Positions 49,619-59,910 of a stretch of 64,000 bases of DNA are shown here, one piece after another. The translations under genes and the position numbers were made by a program. The stretch is from an uncultured Bacteroidota bacterium. GTDB lineage: Bacteria > Bacteroidota > Bacteroidia > Chitinophagales > Chitinophagaceae. Location of the stretch: NCBI GenBank assembly GCA_903831935.1, contig CAIKZP010000037.1:1-64000 (forward strand), read 5' to 3'. The notes under the pieces are model-generated. The model was given only the letters and a program-made list of their open reading frames with translations. It was not told the DNA's origin and ran no database searches. Numbering within the stretch: position 1 is the stretch's first letter; every line of letters starts with the position of its first letter.

Positions 49619-50893
49619 ATGGGTATGAAAAAAATGGCTGTATTGTTATTATTACTAGGGGCATTTGATTTGTTTGGGCAGCGCTTACCCGATCATGTAT
49701 ATGCTCCCACTATTCAAGGGATTAAATTGTTTCAACAAAACAACCAATTGAGTCAGCCTATTTTACAATTAAATTCTTCAGACCAACTAGAGCTGCATTT
49801 TGATGACTTAGTAAACTATCCTAAAAATTATTTTTACACCTACGAACTTTGTAATGCAGACTGGACTCCTGCAAATATGAATGTGTTTGATTATATAAAG
49901 GGATTTAACCAAAATAGAATTAGTACTTATCGGGTAGCATCAATAGCGGCTATTCATTATATACACTACCAAGTAGTATTGCCAGAAAGAAACTGCGAGC
50001 CCATTAAATCTGGCAATTATTTATTGAAGGTTTTTACAGATGGTGATACTGCTAAACTAGCATTTACCAAAAGAATCATGGTAGTAGATAAACAAGTAAG
50101 CATTGGTGCACAAATTCAAACACCATTCGATAATCAGGTATATAGAACGCATCAAAAATTACAGTTTTCATTAGGTGTAAAGGCCTTGAATTTGTTCAAT
50201 CCACAACAATTAAAAGTAGTGGTATTTCAAAACAATCGTTGGGATGATGCAGTGAAAGACAAGCAACCTGTTTTTGTTCGCGGAGACGTTTTAGAATATA
50301 ATGGTGAACAAGATTTTATTTTTGCAGCAGGCAAAGAATATCGCTGGGCCGATTTGCAAAGTTTTCGATTTGAGTCTGATAGAATTGCGCGAGTAGATCG
50401 TAGTAAAGAACCCAATGAAGTTTTTATAAAACCAGACCAACCCAGAAATGCAGTTGCTTATATTAATTTTCAGGATAGAAATGGGTATACAGAAATCAAT
50501 TCATCGGAGTCGGTGAATCCTTGGTGGCAGAGTGATTATGCTTGGGTGAACTTTAGTTATTTACCCAATAATCGGCAACCTATTTTTGGTAAAACTTTGC
50601 ATTTGATTGGTGAAATTACAGGTAATCAAATTGGGGATAGTTCATTAATGCATTACGATGCAACGCAAGGGATCTACACAAAAAAAATATTTTTAAAACA
50701 AGGCTATTATAGTTACACCTATGCCACTAAGGATATTAAAAATCCTTTAGAACCTGCTGATATTTCTTTCACTGATGGCAACTACTGGGAAACAGAAAAT
50801 GAATATACTATTCTAGTTTATTACAGGTCATTTAGCGGAAGACACGACGAATTAGTGGGTGCTACCACTATTAATTCTAGGCTTCATCGTTAA
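49619..50893 (+). CDS. DUF5103-type protein (type IX secretion plug-like)
   Basis: PTIQGIKLFQQNNQLSQPILQLNSSDQLELHFDDL...FYTYELCNADWTPANMN; YYSYTYATKD. Confidence 0.78.
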   Translation: MGMKKMAVLLLLLGAFDLFGQRLPDHVYAPTIQGIKLFQQNNQLSQPILQLNSSDQLELHFDDLVNYPKNYFYTYELCNADWTPANMNVFDYIKGFNQNRISTYRVASIAAIHYIHYQVVLPERNCEPIKSGNYLLKVFTDGDTAKLAFTKRIMVVDKQVSIGAQIQTPFDNQVYRTHQKLQFSLGVKALNLFNPQQLKVVVFQNNRWDDAVKDKQPVFVRGDVLEYNGEQDFIFAAGKEYRWADLQSFRFESDRIARVDRSKEPNEVFIKPDQPRNAVAYINFQDRNGYTEINSSESVNPWWQSDYAWVNFSYLPNNRQPIFGKTLHLIGEITGNQIGDSSLMHYDATQGIYTKKIFLKQGYYSYTYATKDIKNPLEPADISFTDGNYWETENEYTILVYYRSFSGRHDELVGATTINSRLHR

Positions 50894-50903
50894 TTTAATT
50901 GCC

Positions 50904-52007
50904 TTAATTCAATTGATTAGTTAAGAATAAATAGGCATCAATAAAATGGTGTGTAAATATTTTTTCGGGGTTGTCTGGAAATTGCTGATAGTATGTTTGA
51001 TTGGCTAATAGTACAATGGTAGGGCCTACGCGTACATAGTCGAAACTTTTTAAATAAGTTGGTTTAGCAAATTCGGGCAATGTTTTTTGAATTGATTTTG
51101 CTGCAATATTTCCTAAATATTTCTCGTATCTTTTTTTTGTTTTTATAGAAGGGTTATTCAATTGATTAAATGCATATTTCATGGCAACTCTTTTTGAAAA
51201 AGCTTGCTTTTTTAAAATGGATGATATATTTATAAATGGATTGGTGTTATTAAAATCTGTTAAAGATTCAACTGTTAACGGACATTGTGGTACCCAATCG
51301 GCAGTATTAACTACATTGAATCCCCAGCCATCTGCCATTAATTTTTCGTATTCATAGGCATAAAAAAGGTTGCCTGGTTTTGGTGCTGCACTGCAGTAAG
51401 TTTTAAATTGAATATCTTTTGGTAGTTGATTTGTTTCTTGTAAATACGCTAAATGACTACTGAGTAAATAGGCTATAGCGCCACCTTGGCTATGCCCCAT
51501 TATCAAAACGTTTTTAATGCCTTTTTTATAGATAGAATCAATTTTTGGCAACATATCTTGAATAAGAAAACCTGTGCCAATTAGCCAGCCTATATGAATC
51601 CCTGCTTTAGGATTATTAGAGAGATGATAGTTAAAGTTGAGAGAATCGGTTAAATGCAATGATCCTATGGCTGGCACCATTGCAGCATAAAAATTTTCTA
51701 ACCAACTTGTATTGTTTTGTGTAGTTCCTCTAATACTAATGACCGCAACTGAATGAGTTGCATTGGTCCAAAGTTCCCATCGGTTTTCTAGTCCCATGGT
51801 TTTTGATTGATAGTTTCTAGTAAAATATTCTGGTGCTGGTGTTTTGAAGCTTTCGGATGGAAGGTCTATTTGACGCGAAGAGATTTTTAACATTTCGGCA
51901 TACTCCAATTTATTAAATCCAGGCTTTAGTGGCGCAAATTGTGCCTGTATTGCATTAAAGGGAACTAGAATTGCCAGTATCCAAATAAAACGTACAAGAG
52001 CAGTCAT
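50904..52007 (-). CDS. Secreted class 3 lipase-like alpha/beta hydrolase
   Basis: Signal peptide; nucleophile elbow VLIMGHSQGGAIAYLLSSHL. Confidence 0.82.
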   Translation of the reverse strand: MTALVRFIWILAILVPFNAIQAQFAPLKPGFNKLEYAEMLKISSRQIDLPSESFKTPAPEYFTRNYQSKTMGLENRWELWTNATHSVAVISIRGTTQNNTSWLENFYAAMVPAIGSLHLTDSLNFNYHLSNNPKAGIHIGWLIGTGFLIQDMLPKIDSIYKKGIKNVLIMGHSQGGAIAYLLSSHLAYLQETNQLPKDIQFKTYCSAAPKPGNLFYAYEYEKLMADGWGFNVVNTADWVPQCPLTVESLTDFNNTNPFINISSILKKQAFSKRVAMKYAFNQLNNPSIKTKKRYEKYLGNIAAKSIQKTLPEFAKPTYLKSFDYVRVGPTIVLLANQTYYQQFPDNPEKIFTHHFIDAYLFLTNQLN

Positions 52008-52114
52008 AAATTAAGTGTATGAATTGTTTTCAAATATACCTTTCAAAATTGCAGCAATTTTTTTGAAAGGTTTTTTATTTTAAAAAAATCTACCATAATT
52101 AAGCTTCAAACCTT

Positions 52115-52122
52115 ACTTTTGC
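52115..52122 (+). promoter_or_regulatory. Candidate -7 element TACTTTTG upstream of the SRP RNA
   Basis: Exact TAnnTTTG match about 3 nt before the start of the terminal SRP RNA stem; no clear -33 element. Confidence 0.45.
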
Positions 52123-52124
52123 CG

Positions 52125-52220
52125 TGGCAGGTCTTACACGACCAGCTCCTGCTGAAACTCCCCAGGGTAGGAATACAGCAAGGATAGGCGGTTGAGCGGT
52201 GCGATGTGAGTAGCCTGCCA
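52125..52220 (+). ncRNA. ffs: Small (4.5S-like) signal recognition particle RNA
   Basis: Terminal stem TGGCAGG/CCTGCCA; further stem CTTACA/TGTGAG; domain IV signature CAGG-GTA-GGAA-TAC-AGCA-AGG with GGAA tetraloop; T-run follows the 3' end. Confidence 0.9.
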
Positions 52221-52232
52221 TTTTTTCTTTCT

Positions 52233-52264
52233 TTCGCGGATACAGTTTGATAAGTATTCGCGAA
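52233..52264. promoter_or_regulatory. Inverted repeat TTCGCGGATAC-N10-GTATTCGCGAA in the leader of the transaldolase-family gene
   Basis: 11-bp stem with a single G-T pair, read directly. Confidence 0.5.
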
Positions 52265-52308
52265 CAAAATCCATCATTGAATTCGATTACAATCATAAAA
52301 TTTAACGG

Positions 52309-52959
52309 ATGAAATTTTTTATTGACACGGGAAATTTGGCCCAAATTAAAGAAGCTAGTGAATTAGGAATCTTGGATGGTGTAACTACCAATCCGTCATT
52401 AATGGCTAAAGAAGGCGTTAAAGGCGAAGCGGCAATTGCATTGCATTACAAGGCTATTTGTGATTTAGTTGATGGCGATATTAGTGCCGAAGTATTGTCT
52501 ACAGATTTTGCTACAATGGTAGAAGAAGGCAAGAAATTAGCTGCTATTCACCCAAATATTGTGGTGAAAGTACCTATGATTAAAGATGGTATTAAAGCCA
52601 TTAAATGGTTTACAGATAATGGTATCCGTACCAATTGCACCTTAGTATTCTCTGCAGGTCAGGCAATATTAGCAGCAAAAGCAGGTGCGTCTTATGTTTC
52701 TCCATTTATTGGTCGGATTGACGATAGCGGTTGGGATGGTATTGAATTGATTGCGCAAATGCGTCATATATATGATATTCAAGGCTATAAAACAGAAATT
52801 TTAGCAGCATCCATTCGTAATGCGTTGCATATTATAAAAGCTGCCGAAGCAGGTGCAGATGTTTGTACTTGTCCATTAGATTCAATTTTAGGATTATTAA
52901 AACATCCTTTAACGGACATTGGATTGGCTAAGTTTTTAGAAGACGCTAAAAAAATGTAA
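52309..52959 (+). CDS. Fructose-6-phosphate aldolase / TalC-type transaldolase
   Basis: MKFFIDTGNLAQIKEASELGILDGVTTNPSLMAKEG; NIVVKVPM; SPFIGRIDD. Confidence 0.93.
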   Translation: MKFFIDTGNLAQIKEASELGILDGVTTNPSLMAKEGVKGEAAIALHYKAICDLVDGDISAEVLSTDFATMVEEGKKLAAIHPNIVVKVPMIKDGIKAIKWFTDNGIRTNCTLVFSAGQAILAAKAGASYVSPFIGRIDDSGWDGIELIAQMRHIYDIQGYKTEILAASIRNALHIIKAAEAGADVCTCPLDSILGLLKHPLTDIGLAKFLEDAKKM

Positions 52960-52974
52960 TAAAATTCTCAGTAT

Positions 52975-53012
52975 AAAAAAGGTTGAATTATTTATTGCTT
53001 CAACCTTTTTTT
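52975..53012. terminator. Intrinsic, potentially bidirectional terminator
   Basis: AAAAAAGGTTGAA-loop-TTCAACCTTTTTTT hairpin between convergent genes. Confidence 0.85.
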
Positions 53013-53023
53013 ATGCACCAAAC

Positions 53024-53707
53024 TTAATTAACAGGTTTGGCATGAATTCTTTTAATGGCTTCTTTTTTACTTAAGGGAGACAATGAATTTGTTGCTACGA
53101 ATTGTATAACCCATTCTGAATTTGTTTTTGAATATTCTCTCAAAGCCCATCCAATTGCTTTTCTAATAAAAAATTCTTTGGAATCTTTTAAGTGCAAAAT
53201 ATATTTTGAGAGTAATGCTGTATCAGTTTCTTTTTTATAAGATTTTTGAAATAATAAACTACTTCGCTGCAACCAAATATTTTCTGATTGATTCCATTTT
53301 TTAGTGACGGGCAAAATTTGTTCATGAAAAATTTTAAAGTAGGGTCCTAGCCATTCGCTAGCAATGGTATCAACGGTTTCCCACCAGCTTTTATTAGTAA
53401 TACAGTATTCAATTAATGCGATACTTGCAGGGGTCCATAGTTTTTTATTAGCAGCAAAAACATCAATAGCAAAATAAGAAAGTTCTCTATTGGGCATGGC
53501 CCAAAGTTCTTTTACGATTTTTTCTATTGCTGCCATATCATTTAGCGGATGTGTTTTGATATGTGCTTTTACAATGCTATCTCGCAAAGGTGTTTTAATG
53601 CCAAAAAAAATAAATTGGTGCAGCATATACGCTTTCATGCCTGCTGCGTTTTCTTTGTTTGCCTGTTTGGAAAACTGATCATAAACAGGCTTAATATACG
53701 GGTGCAT
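53024..53707 (-). CDS. DNA alkylation repair protein (AlkD-like)
   Basis: FFGIKTPLRDSIVKAH; REYSKTNSEWVIQFVATNSLSPLSKKEAIKRI. Confidence 0.88.
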   Translation of the reverse strand: MHPYIKPVYDQFSKQANKENAAGMKAYMLHQFIFFGIKTPLRDSIVKAHIKTHPLNDMAAIEKIVKELWAMPNRELSYFAIDVFAANKKLWTPASIALIEYCITNKSWWETVDTIASEWLGPYFKIFHEQILPVTKKWNQSENIWLQRSSLLFQKSYKKETDTALLSKYILHLKDSKEFFIRKAIGWALREYSKTNSEWVIQFVATNSLSPLSKKEAIKRIHAKPVN

Positions 53708-53721
53708 GATAGTTGTTTTTA

Positions 53722-54765
53722 TTACAAATCAATCACTGCTTTTTGTTGATTGCTTTTGAATGCGGCTTCTATTATTTGTAAAATATTAATACCATCTTGT
53801 GCTGTTACTGGCATGGCAGTATGGTTGTTAATGGCATTAGCCACTCCACTATAATAATCGGCATAATTGCCTTGCATAGTAGGTACTTTTCCCCTAATAA
53901 TTTGTCCGTTCATTTCAGTATGCAATAGGCCTTGTTCTTCTATAGGTTCGGTACCCCATTCTTTGTTTCCAGGTTTTTTATTGGCAACTAATTCAATCTC
54001 TTGAATATCGCCCCTGCTTTTTAAAAAACTGCCTTTATTGCCATGAATAACATACGATGGAACAGCTTCTCTAACTTGGTAACCAGATTTTAATCGAACC
54101 CGAATGGTTTTATAATAGAGTAGTATTTCAAAATAATCATCCACCAATGAACCTGGTCGGGTAATTCTAATATCTGCAAAAACCGAATAAGGCATACCAA
54201 ACAAACAAAGCGCTTGGTCTATTAAATGTGGCCCTAAATCATAAACTGTTCCTGCGCCAGGACCGGGAGTTTCTTTGTGTAATTTTGGGCTTAATTCTTC
54301 TTTGAATCGATCGAAATGAATTTCTGCTTCTACTATATTTCCTAGCCAATTTTCTTTAATCAAACGCTTCACTGTTTTGAAGTCGCTATCCCAACGGCGA
54401 TTTTGAAATACCGATAATTGCAAGTTCTTGTCAATGGCAATCTGGTGCAATTCAATTGCTTCTGCAGTAGTGCTTGTAAAGCATTTTTCTACTACCGCGT
54501 GTTTACCTGCAAGCAATACTTTTTTAGTGTATTCATAATGCGTATAGGTGGGTGTATTTACAATGACTAAGTCAATAGTTGCATCATTTAATACATCTTC
54601 TAATGATCGATAAATTATTGCGTTAGGATAAAATTCAAGCGAATTATTGGTGGTTCTTTCCCAAAAACCAACTAATTCAAAAGCCGGATCTAGTGCAATA
54701 AATGGGGCATGAAAAACCCTCCCAGACATTCCAAAAGACAATATAGCGGTGCGAATAGCTTGCAT
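53722..54765 (-). CDS. Gfo/Idh/MocA-family oxidoreductase
   Basis: GMSGRVFHAPFIALDPAFELVGFWER; VIVNTPTYTHYEYTKKVLLAGKHAVVEKCFTSTTAEA. Confidence 0.92.
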   Translation of the reverse strand: MQAIRTAILSFGMSGRVFHAPFIALDPAFELVGFWERTTNNSLEFYPNAIIYRSLEDVLNDATIDLVIVNTPTYTHYEYTKKVLLAGKHAVVEKCFTSTTAEAIELHQIAIDKNLQLSVFQNRRWDSDFKTVKRLIKENWLGNIVEAEIHFDRFKEELSPKLHKETPGPGAGTVYDLGPHLIDQALCLFGMPYSVFADIRITRPGSLVDDYFEILLYYKTIRVRLKSGYQVREAVPSYVIHGNKGSFLKSRGDIQEIELVANKKPGNKEWGTEPIEEQGLLHTEMNGQIIRGKVPTMQGNYADYYSGVANAINNHTAMPVTAQDGINILQIIEAAFKSNQQKAVIDL

Positions 54766-54795
54766 GAAATTTCAATATTTTAAAAACGTATTTTA

Positions 54796-56268
54796 TTAAT
54801 CTACTACCAATGTTTGAATAGAATGCGGCAAACTAATTACAGGAACTGCTTTACTTCCAATACTCATATGATAAGGAATGGTATCATTACTCTGGTTCAT
54901 TACTACCACAATAATGCTTCCATCGGTATTTTGAAAAGCTGTTGTAAGTAATTGACCTCGGCTAGTTGAACTAATAATTCTTTTTGCACCAGGGCGAATG
55001 AATTTAGAGAAATGCCCTATATAATAAAAAGAGTTTAAATAAGTAATTTCGCCCGATTTAGTATTGGCATGCACCGGCGCAAAACAAAAATTACCAACAT
55101 GATTAGGTCCTCCATTTTCATCGAGTAAAATATTCCAATCGGTCCATCCCACAGTGCCATTGTTAAAATCATTAATCATTGATCTGCCATAGGCTTCTCC
55201 AAACCTCCAATCGCTTGTACTAGTTGGATCAAATTTTTCTGCACATCCCTCAGTAAAAATTAAATGGGTATTTGGAAACGACTCATTAACCCTGCGCACA
55301 TTGTCAAATAGTTTACCACCACCCGTCCAGTCTTCGTACCAATGGTATCCAATACCCCAAACGTATTTAGCGGCTGCAGGGTCGCTTAAAATGGTGCTAG
55401 CACGATGGTATAGTAAGTCTCTATTATGGTCCCAGGCAATTAATTTTTTATTGGCCATTCCAGATTTAAATAAGGTAGGCCCCAAAAAGTTTTTAATAAA
55501 ATCTCGTTCTTCTTCGGCAGTATAATTACAAGATTCCCATTTTTGAACTGCCATTGGTTCGTTTTGAACACTCAAACCCCAAACAGGTATTCCTTCTTGT
55601 TCGTAAGCTTTAATAAATTTAATATAATAGTTAGCCCAACTTTGATAATAGGCGGGTAATAATTTTCCGCCATGAAGCATTTCTTTATTTGATTTCATCC
55701 ATCCTGGCGGACTCCAAGGGCTCACATATAAAGCCAATTTTCCACCTGCAGCAGCGATTGCTTGTTTGATAAATGGAATACGATAAGTTTGGTCGTGTGC
55801 AATGCTAAATGATTTTAATTCAATATCATTCTCTTTTGTATAAGTATAACTGTCACTAGAAAAATCGCAACTATGAATATTGGTGCGAGCAAGTGAATAG
55901 CCAATACCTTTTTTTGCATCGAAATATTTTTCAATAATTTCTTGTTGTTTTGCTTTAGACATTTTTGCAAATGTTTCTGCAGAAGCATCGGTTAATGCGC
56001 CGCCAATTCCTACAAAAGTTTGAAACTTTTTGCTAGGATCTACAAAGATGGCGGGTTCTGTTTCAAACGGTTGAGGGTAAGCGCTGAAACTCAATGTAGC
56101 AGATGCTGTTAGGCGATAATTGCTGTTATTAGCAGTGGTATATACAGTTACTTTTTGGGCTTTTTTGTTGCCAGGGTCAGTTGCTGTATTAACTGCTACA
56201 GAACTGTTAGTTGGTGCTGCAAATAAAGCAGCTAAAATGGCACTAATAAAAAACTGATACATATACAA
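54796..56268 (-). CDS. Glycoside hydrolase family 30-like (glucosylceramidase-type)
   Basis: FVGIGGALTDASAETFAKMS, LYVSPWSPPGWMKSN, GLSVQNEPMAVQKWESC, LIFTEGCAE. Confidence 0.92.
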   Translation of the reverse strand: MYMYQFFISAILAALFAAPTNSSVAVNTATDPGNKKAQKVTVYTTANNSNYRLTASATLSFSAYPQPFETEPAIFVDPSKKFQTFVGIGGALTDASAETFAKMSKAKQQEIIEKYFDAKKGIGYSLARTNIHSCDFSSDSYTYTKENDIELKSFSIAHDQTYRIPFIKQAIAAAGGKLALYVSPWSPPGWMKSNKEMLHGGKLLPAYYQSWANYYIKFIKAYEQEGIPVWGLSVQNEPMAVQKWESCNYTAEEERDFIKNFLGPTLFKSGMANKKLIAWDHNRDLLYHRASTILSDPAAAKYVWGIGYHWYEDWTGGGKLFDNVRRVNESFPNTHLIFTEGCAEKFDPTSTSDWRFGEAYGRSMINDFNNGTVGWTDWNILLDENGGPNHVGNFCFAPVHANTKSGEITYLNSFYYIGHFSKFIRPGAKRIISSTSRGQLLTTAFQNTDGSIIVVVMNQSNDTIPYHMSIGSKAVPVISLPHSIQTLVVD

Positions 56269-56279
56269 GCTTTTGAATA

Positions 56280-57134
56280 TTAATAAGTATTTGTCATGTC
56301 TTCATCAACACAAATAATAAAATCTGCTTTGCCTTTATTTTCTGCTAATAATTTTGAAATATCTTTTTGAGAAACCGTTGTAATGGTTACTTGTTTTAAT
56401 TCGGGTCTTTGCTGAGTAATGTACCAACCAATGCCTTCATGGTTATCGGAATGATAAGAGCCATTGTAATGAATAAACAAACTGCCAGCTGTATAATATT
56501 TTAAAATAAAATGCGCCATGGTTGCGTCTTTAATGGCTTGTGCCTTTGGTAGATTGTCTCCGCCATGTCCACCCATCATTGCCACCATATTTTTGTATCC
56601 TGGTAACGATGCGTCGTATGCAATAGGTAATGGTGCTAACCATGCTTTTTCTTTATTGCTAATGGTATCTAAAATGGCAAATCCACCTTTTGAAACCATA
56701 GAGGCATAACGCCTAGGAACATTTGATGCAGCAAATGCAATTTTGTTTTCTTTTGCAAAATTTACCAATGGTGCATAATCGGTAGGGTAGTTCTTCCATA
56801 AACGTGCCAATGAATCAAGTGCTTTTGCTTTGATTTCGCCGCGTAGATATTGGTCTAAAACCGCTTGGTTGTCTTGCTCAAACATTTCTGCACCTAATAC
56901 TAAATTTCTTTTTTCTTTACAGTCTTTGGTTACTTCTAATTGTAGCCAGTGTGCAATTGCATTGTTATGAAATTCACCAAAAAGTACAATGTCTTTCTCA
57001 GTTAATACTTGTAGCATTTTACCATAAGATATTTTTTTGCCTTTTGCATTAAAGAGTTGGTAAGCCAGTTTCTGTTGGCCATAGCTAGTTCCTATTAAAT
57101 ACAAGCTTAAAACGAGTAACAATAATTTCTTCAT
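56280..57134 (-). CDS. ChaN-family (DUF399) lipoprotein-like protein
   Basis: DIVLFGEFHNNAIAHWLQLEV; MGGHGGDNLPKAQAIKDATMAHFIL; HYNGSYHSDNHEGIGWYI. Confidence 0.85.
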   Translation of the reverse strand: MKKLLLLVLSLYLIGTSYGQQKLAYQLFNAKGKKISYGKMLQVLTEKDIVLFGEFHNNAIAHWLQLEVTKDCKEKRNLVLGAEMFEQDNQAVLDQYLRGEIKAKALDSLARLWKNYPTDYAPLVNFAKENKIAFAASNVPRRYASMVSKGGFAILDTISNKEKAWLAPLPIAYDASLPGYKNMVAMMGGHGGDNLPKAQAIKDATMAHFILKYYTAGSLFIHYNGSYHSDNHEGIGWYITQQRPELKQVTITTVSQKDISKLLAENKGKADFIICVDEDMTNTY

Positions 57135-57200
57135 GGTGTGTTGTTTGAAAAGGAAAATTAACTAAAATCTAGCAGATTCTCTACTTACTAGTTATTCATA

Positions 57201-57228
57201 AAAAAATCCCCCAATTGGAGGATTTTTT
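57201..57228 (-). terminator. Intrinsic terminator between the ChaN-like gene and aconitase
   Basis: AAAAAATCCCCCAATTGGAGGATTTTTT imperfect hairpin with flanking A/T tracts, just 3' of the aconitase stop. Confidence 0.7.
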
Positions 57229-57247
57229 TATTTAGTTTTTTTGAAAA

Positions 57248-59518
57248 TTAGGCGCTAGCAACTTGCTTGCGAATAATATTCAATGCCGCTCCTTCTTTAA
57301 ACCACTCAATTTGTTGTTGGTTATAAGTATGGTTGGCTATAATTTTGTCTTGGCTACCATCTGCATGGGTAAACACCAATGTTAATGGGGTTCCTGGCTC
57401 AAAGCTGGTTAATCCAAGAATATCAATGGTATCGTCTTCCTGAATTTTTTCGTAGTCTGTTTTGTCGTTAAAAGTTAACGCTAACATACCTTGTTTTTTC
57501 AGGTTGGTTTCATGAATACGTGCAAATGATTTGGTTAATACCACACGCACGCCCAAATGACGTGGTTCCATTGCAGCATGCTCACGGCTACTTCCTTCGC
57601 CATAATTTTCATCGCCTACTACAATAGTTCCTATTCCTGCTGCTTTGTAAGCACGTTGTGTTGCAGGAACTGGGCCGTATTCACCGGTTAATTGGTTCTT
57701 GATATTATCGGTTTTATCATTAAAGAAATTCACCGCACCAATCAACATATTATTACTGATATTATCTAAGTGTCCACGGAATTTTAACCAAGGTCCTGCC
57801 ATTGAAATATGGTCGGTGGTACATTTTCCTTTTGCTTTAATTAGTAGTCTTAAAGATTTTAAATCATTACCATCCCAAGCTGCAAAAGGATCCAATAATT
57901 GCAAGCGTTTGCTTACAGGGTCTACTGCAACGGTTACGCCCGATCCGTCAGCAGCAGGTGCTTGGTACCCAGCATCTTCAACAGCAAAACCACGTAATGG
58001 TAATTCTTGACCACTAGGTTCGTTTAATTTTACTTGCTCGCCTTTGTTATTGGTAATGGTATCGGTAAGAGGATTGAAGGTTAAATCACCTGCAATGGCA
58101 AGTGCTGTAACCAATTCAGGAGATGCTACAAATGCAAAAGTATTTGGGTTGCCGTCGGCACGTTTTGCAAAGTTTCTATTAAAACTATGAACGATAGCAT
58201 TCTTTTCTTTTTTCTCGGCACCAACACGATCCCACATTCCAATACAAGGTCCGCAAGCATTTGCAAATACTGTTGCGCCAATGTTTTCAAAAACGTCTAA
58301 GAATCCATCTCTAGCAATGGTATAACGCACTTGTTCAGAACCCGGTGTGATTTTAAATTCAGCGGCTAGTGTTAAACCTTTTTCAGTTACTTGTTTTGCC
58401 AAACTAACTGCTCTACTAATGTCTTCATAAGATGAATTAGTACAACTACCAATTAAACCAACTTCAATTTTAGTAGGCCAACCATTGGCAGCAGCTACTT
58501 CTTTCATTTTAGATATAGGTGTAGCCAAATCTGGTGTGAAAGGTCCGTTCAAATGTGGTTCTAATGTACTTAGGTCTAATTCAATTACTTCATCAAAATA
58601 TTTTGAAGGATTTGCATACACATCGGCATCGGCAGTTAAATAATCTTTTACTGCATCAGCAGCAGCAGCAATATCTGCGCGGCCTGTAGCTGATAAGTAA
58701 CGACTCATACTTTCATCGTATCCAAAAGTAGAAGTGGTTGCACCAATTTCAGCACCCATATTACAAATCGTGCCTTTACCTGTACAACTCATACTAGTGG
58801 CGCCTTCGCCAAAATATTCAACAATAGCACCAGTTCCACCTTTTACAGTAAGAATACCAGCCACTTTTAAAATCACGTCTTTAGGAGCCGTCCAGCCACT
58901 TAATTTGCCAGTTAATTTAATACCAATTAATTTAGGCCATTTTAATTCCCAAGGAAGTCCTGCCATTACATCACAAGCATCTGCTCCACCAACACCAATT
59001 GCAATCATACCAAGCCCTCCAGCATTTACTGTATGAGAATCGGTACCAATCATCATTCCACCAGGGAATGCATAATTTTCTAACACTACTTGGTGAATAA
59101 TTCCAGCGCCTGGTTTCCAAAAACCAATACCGTATTTATTAGAAACAGAAGCCAAGAAATCATATACTTCTTTGCTTTCTGCATTCGCTACTTGTAAATC
59201 TTGTTTTGCTTCATTTTTGGCAGTAATTAAGTGGTCGCAATGCACCGTTGATGGCACCGCTACTTTTTTACGTCCTGCTTGCATAAACTGCAATAAAGCC
59301 ATTTGAGCAGTGGCATCTTGCATTGCTACACGGTCTGGAGCGAAATCTACATAATGCTTACCACGTTCAAAGCTACTCAAGGATTGATCAGCGTGCAAAT
59401 GGGCAAAAAGGATTTTTTCGGATAAAGTAAGGGGTCTGCCCAATGCGGTACGTGCTGCGTCTACTTTAGCAGGCATATTTGCGTACAATTGCTTGATCAT
59501 TTCGATATCAAAAGCCAT
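57248..59518 (-). CDS. Aconitate hydratase
   Basis: [63 protein letters not shown]. Confidence 0.95.
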   Translation of the reverse strand: MAFDIEMIKQLYANMPAKVDAARTALGRPLTLSEKILFAHLHADQSLSSFERGKHYVDFAPDRVAMQDATAQMALLQFMQAGRKKVAVPSTVHCDHLITAKNEAKQDLQVANAESKEVYDFLASVSNKYGIGFWKPGAGIIHQVVLENYAFPGGMMIGTDSHTVNAGGLGMIAIGVGGADACDVMAGLPWELKWPKLIGIKLTGKLSGWTAPKDVILKVAGILTVKGGTGAIVEYFGEGATSMSCTGKGTICNMGAEIGATTSTFGYDESMSRYLSATGRADIAAAADAVKDYLTADADVYANPSKYFDEVIELDLSTLEPHLNGPFTPDLATPISKMKEVAAANGWPTKIEVGLIGSCTNSSYEDISRAVSLAKQVTEKGLTLAAEFKITPGSEQVRYTIARDGFLDVFENIGATVFANACGPCIGMWDRVGAEKKEKNAIVHSFNRNFAKRADGNPNTFAFVASPELVTALAIAGDLTFNPLTDTITNNKGEQVKLNEPSGQELPLRGFAVEDAGYQAPAADGSGVTVAVDPVSKRLQLLDPFAAWDGNDLKSLRLLIKAKGKCTTDHISMAGPWLKFRGHLDNISNNMLIGAVNFFNDKTDNIKNQLTGEYGPVPATQRAYKAAGIGTIVVGDENYGEGSSREHAAMEPRHLGVRVVLTKSFARIHETNLKKQGMLALTFNDKTDYEKIQEDDTIDILGLTSFEPGTPLTLVFTHADGSQDKIIANHTYNQQQIEWFKEGAALNIIRKQVASA

Positions 59519-59677
59519 AGGTTGAAAAATTTATGATTTGAGATTAAGGTACGATTGATTGATTTTGCAAATTTACGCCAAAACAGGCTTGAGTAATGAA
59601 CTGTTTTAAACTTTTATTCAATTCAAATGTCTATTTTTATGAAACAAAGGGTTTAGCCCGTTATAATTTATAGAATC

Positions 59678-59899
59678 ATGCAAAAAATTCGCGAAAATAT
59701 TGAGATGCACGCTTTTGGAGTTTGTTCGGCTATTGGCGAAAAATTTGGCATTGCCAGTTCTAAAATTAGAATGTGGTTCATTTATATTTCATTTCTAACT
59801 CTAGGATCTCCTATTTTAGTGTACATGATTCTTGCATTTTGGATCAATATCAAGAATTATATCATGGCAGGAAGGCGTAATCCATTAAAAAATTGGTAA
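59678..59899 (+). CDS. PspC-domain protein
   Basis: AFGVCSAIGEKFGIASSKIRMWFIYISFLTLGSPILVYMILAFWI. Confidence 0.85.
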   Translation: MQKIRENIEMHAFGVCSAIGEKFGIASSKIRMWFIYISFLTLGSPILVYMILAFWINIKNYIMAGRRNPLKNW

Positions 59900-59910
59900 G
59901 AAAGAGGGTT

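Noticed and set aside
52099-52344. 81-aa minus-strand ORF
   Set aside because: Lies across a structurally convincing SRP RNA and the aldolase leader; the peptide has no family resemblance.
57201-57228. A/T-flanked hairpin considered as an operator for aconitase
   Set aside because: It lies just 3' of the aconitase stop and has terminator geometry.
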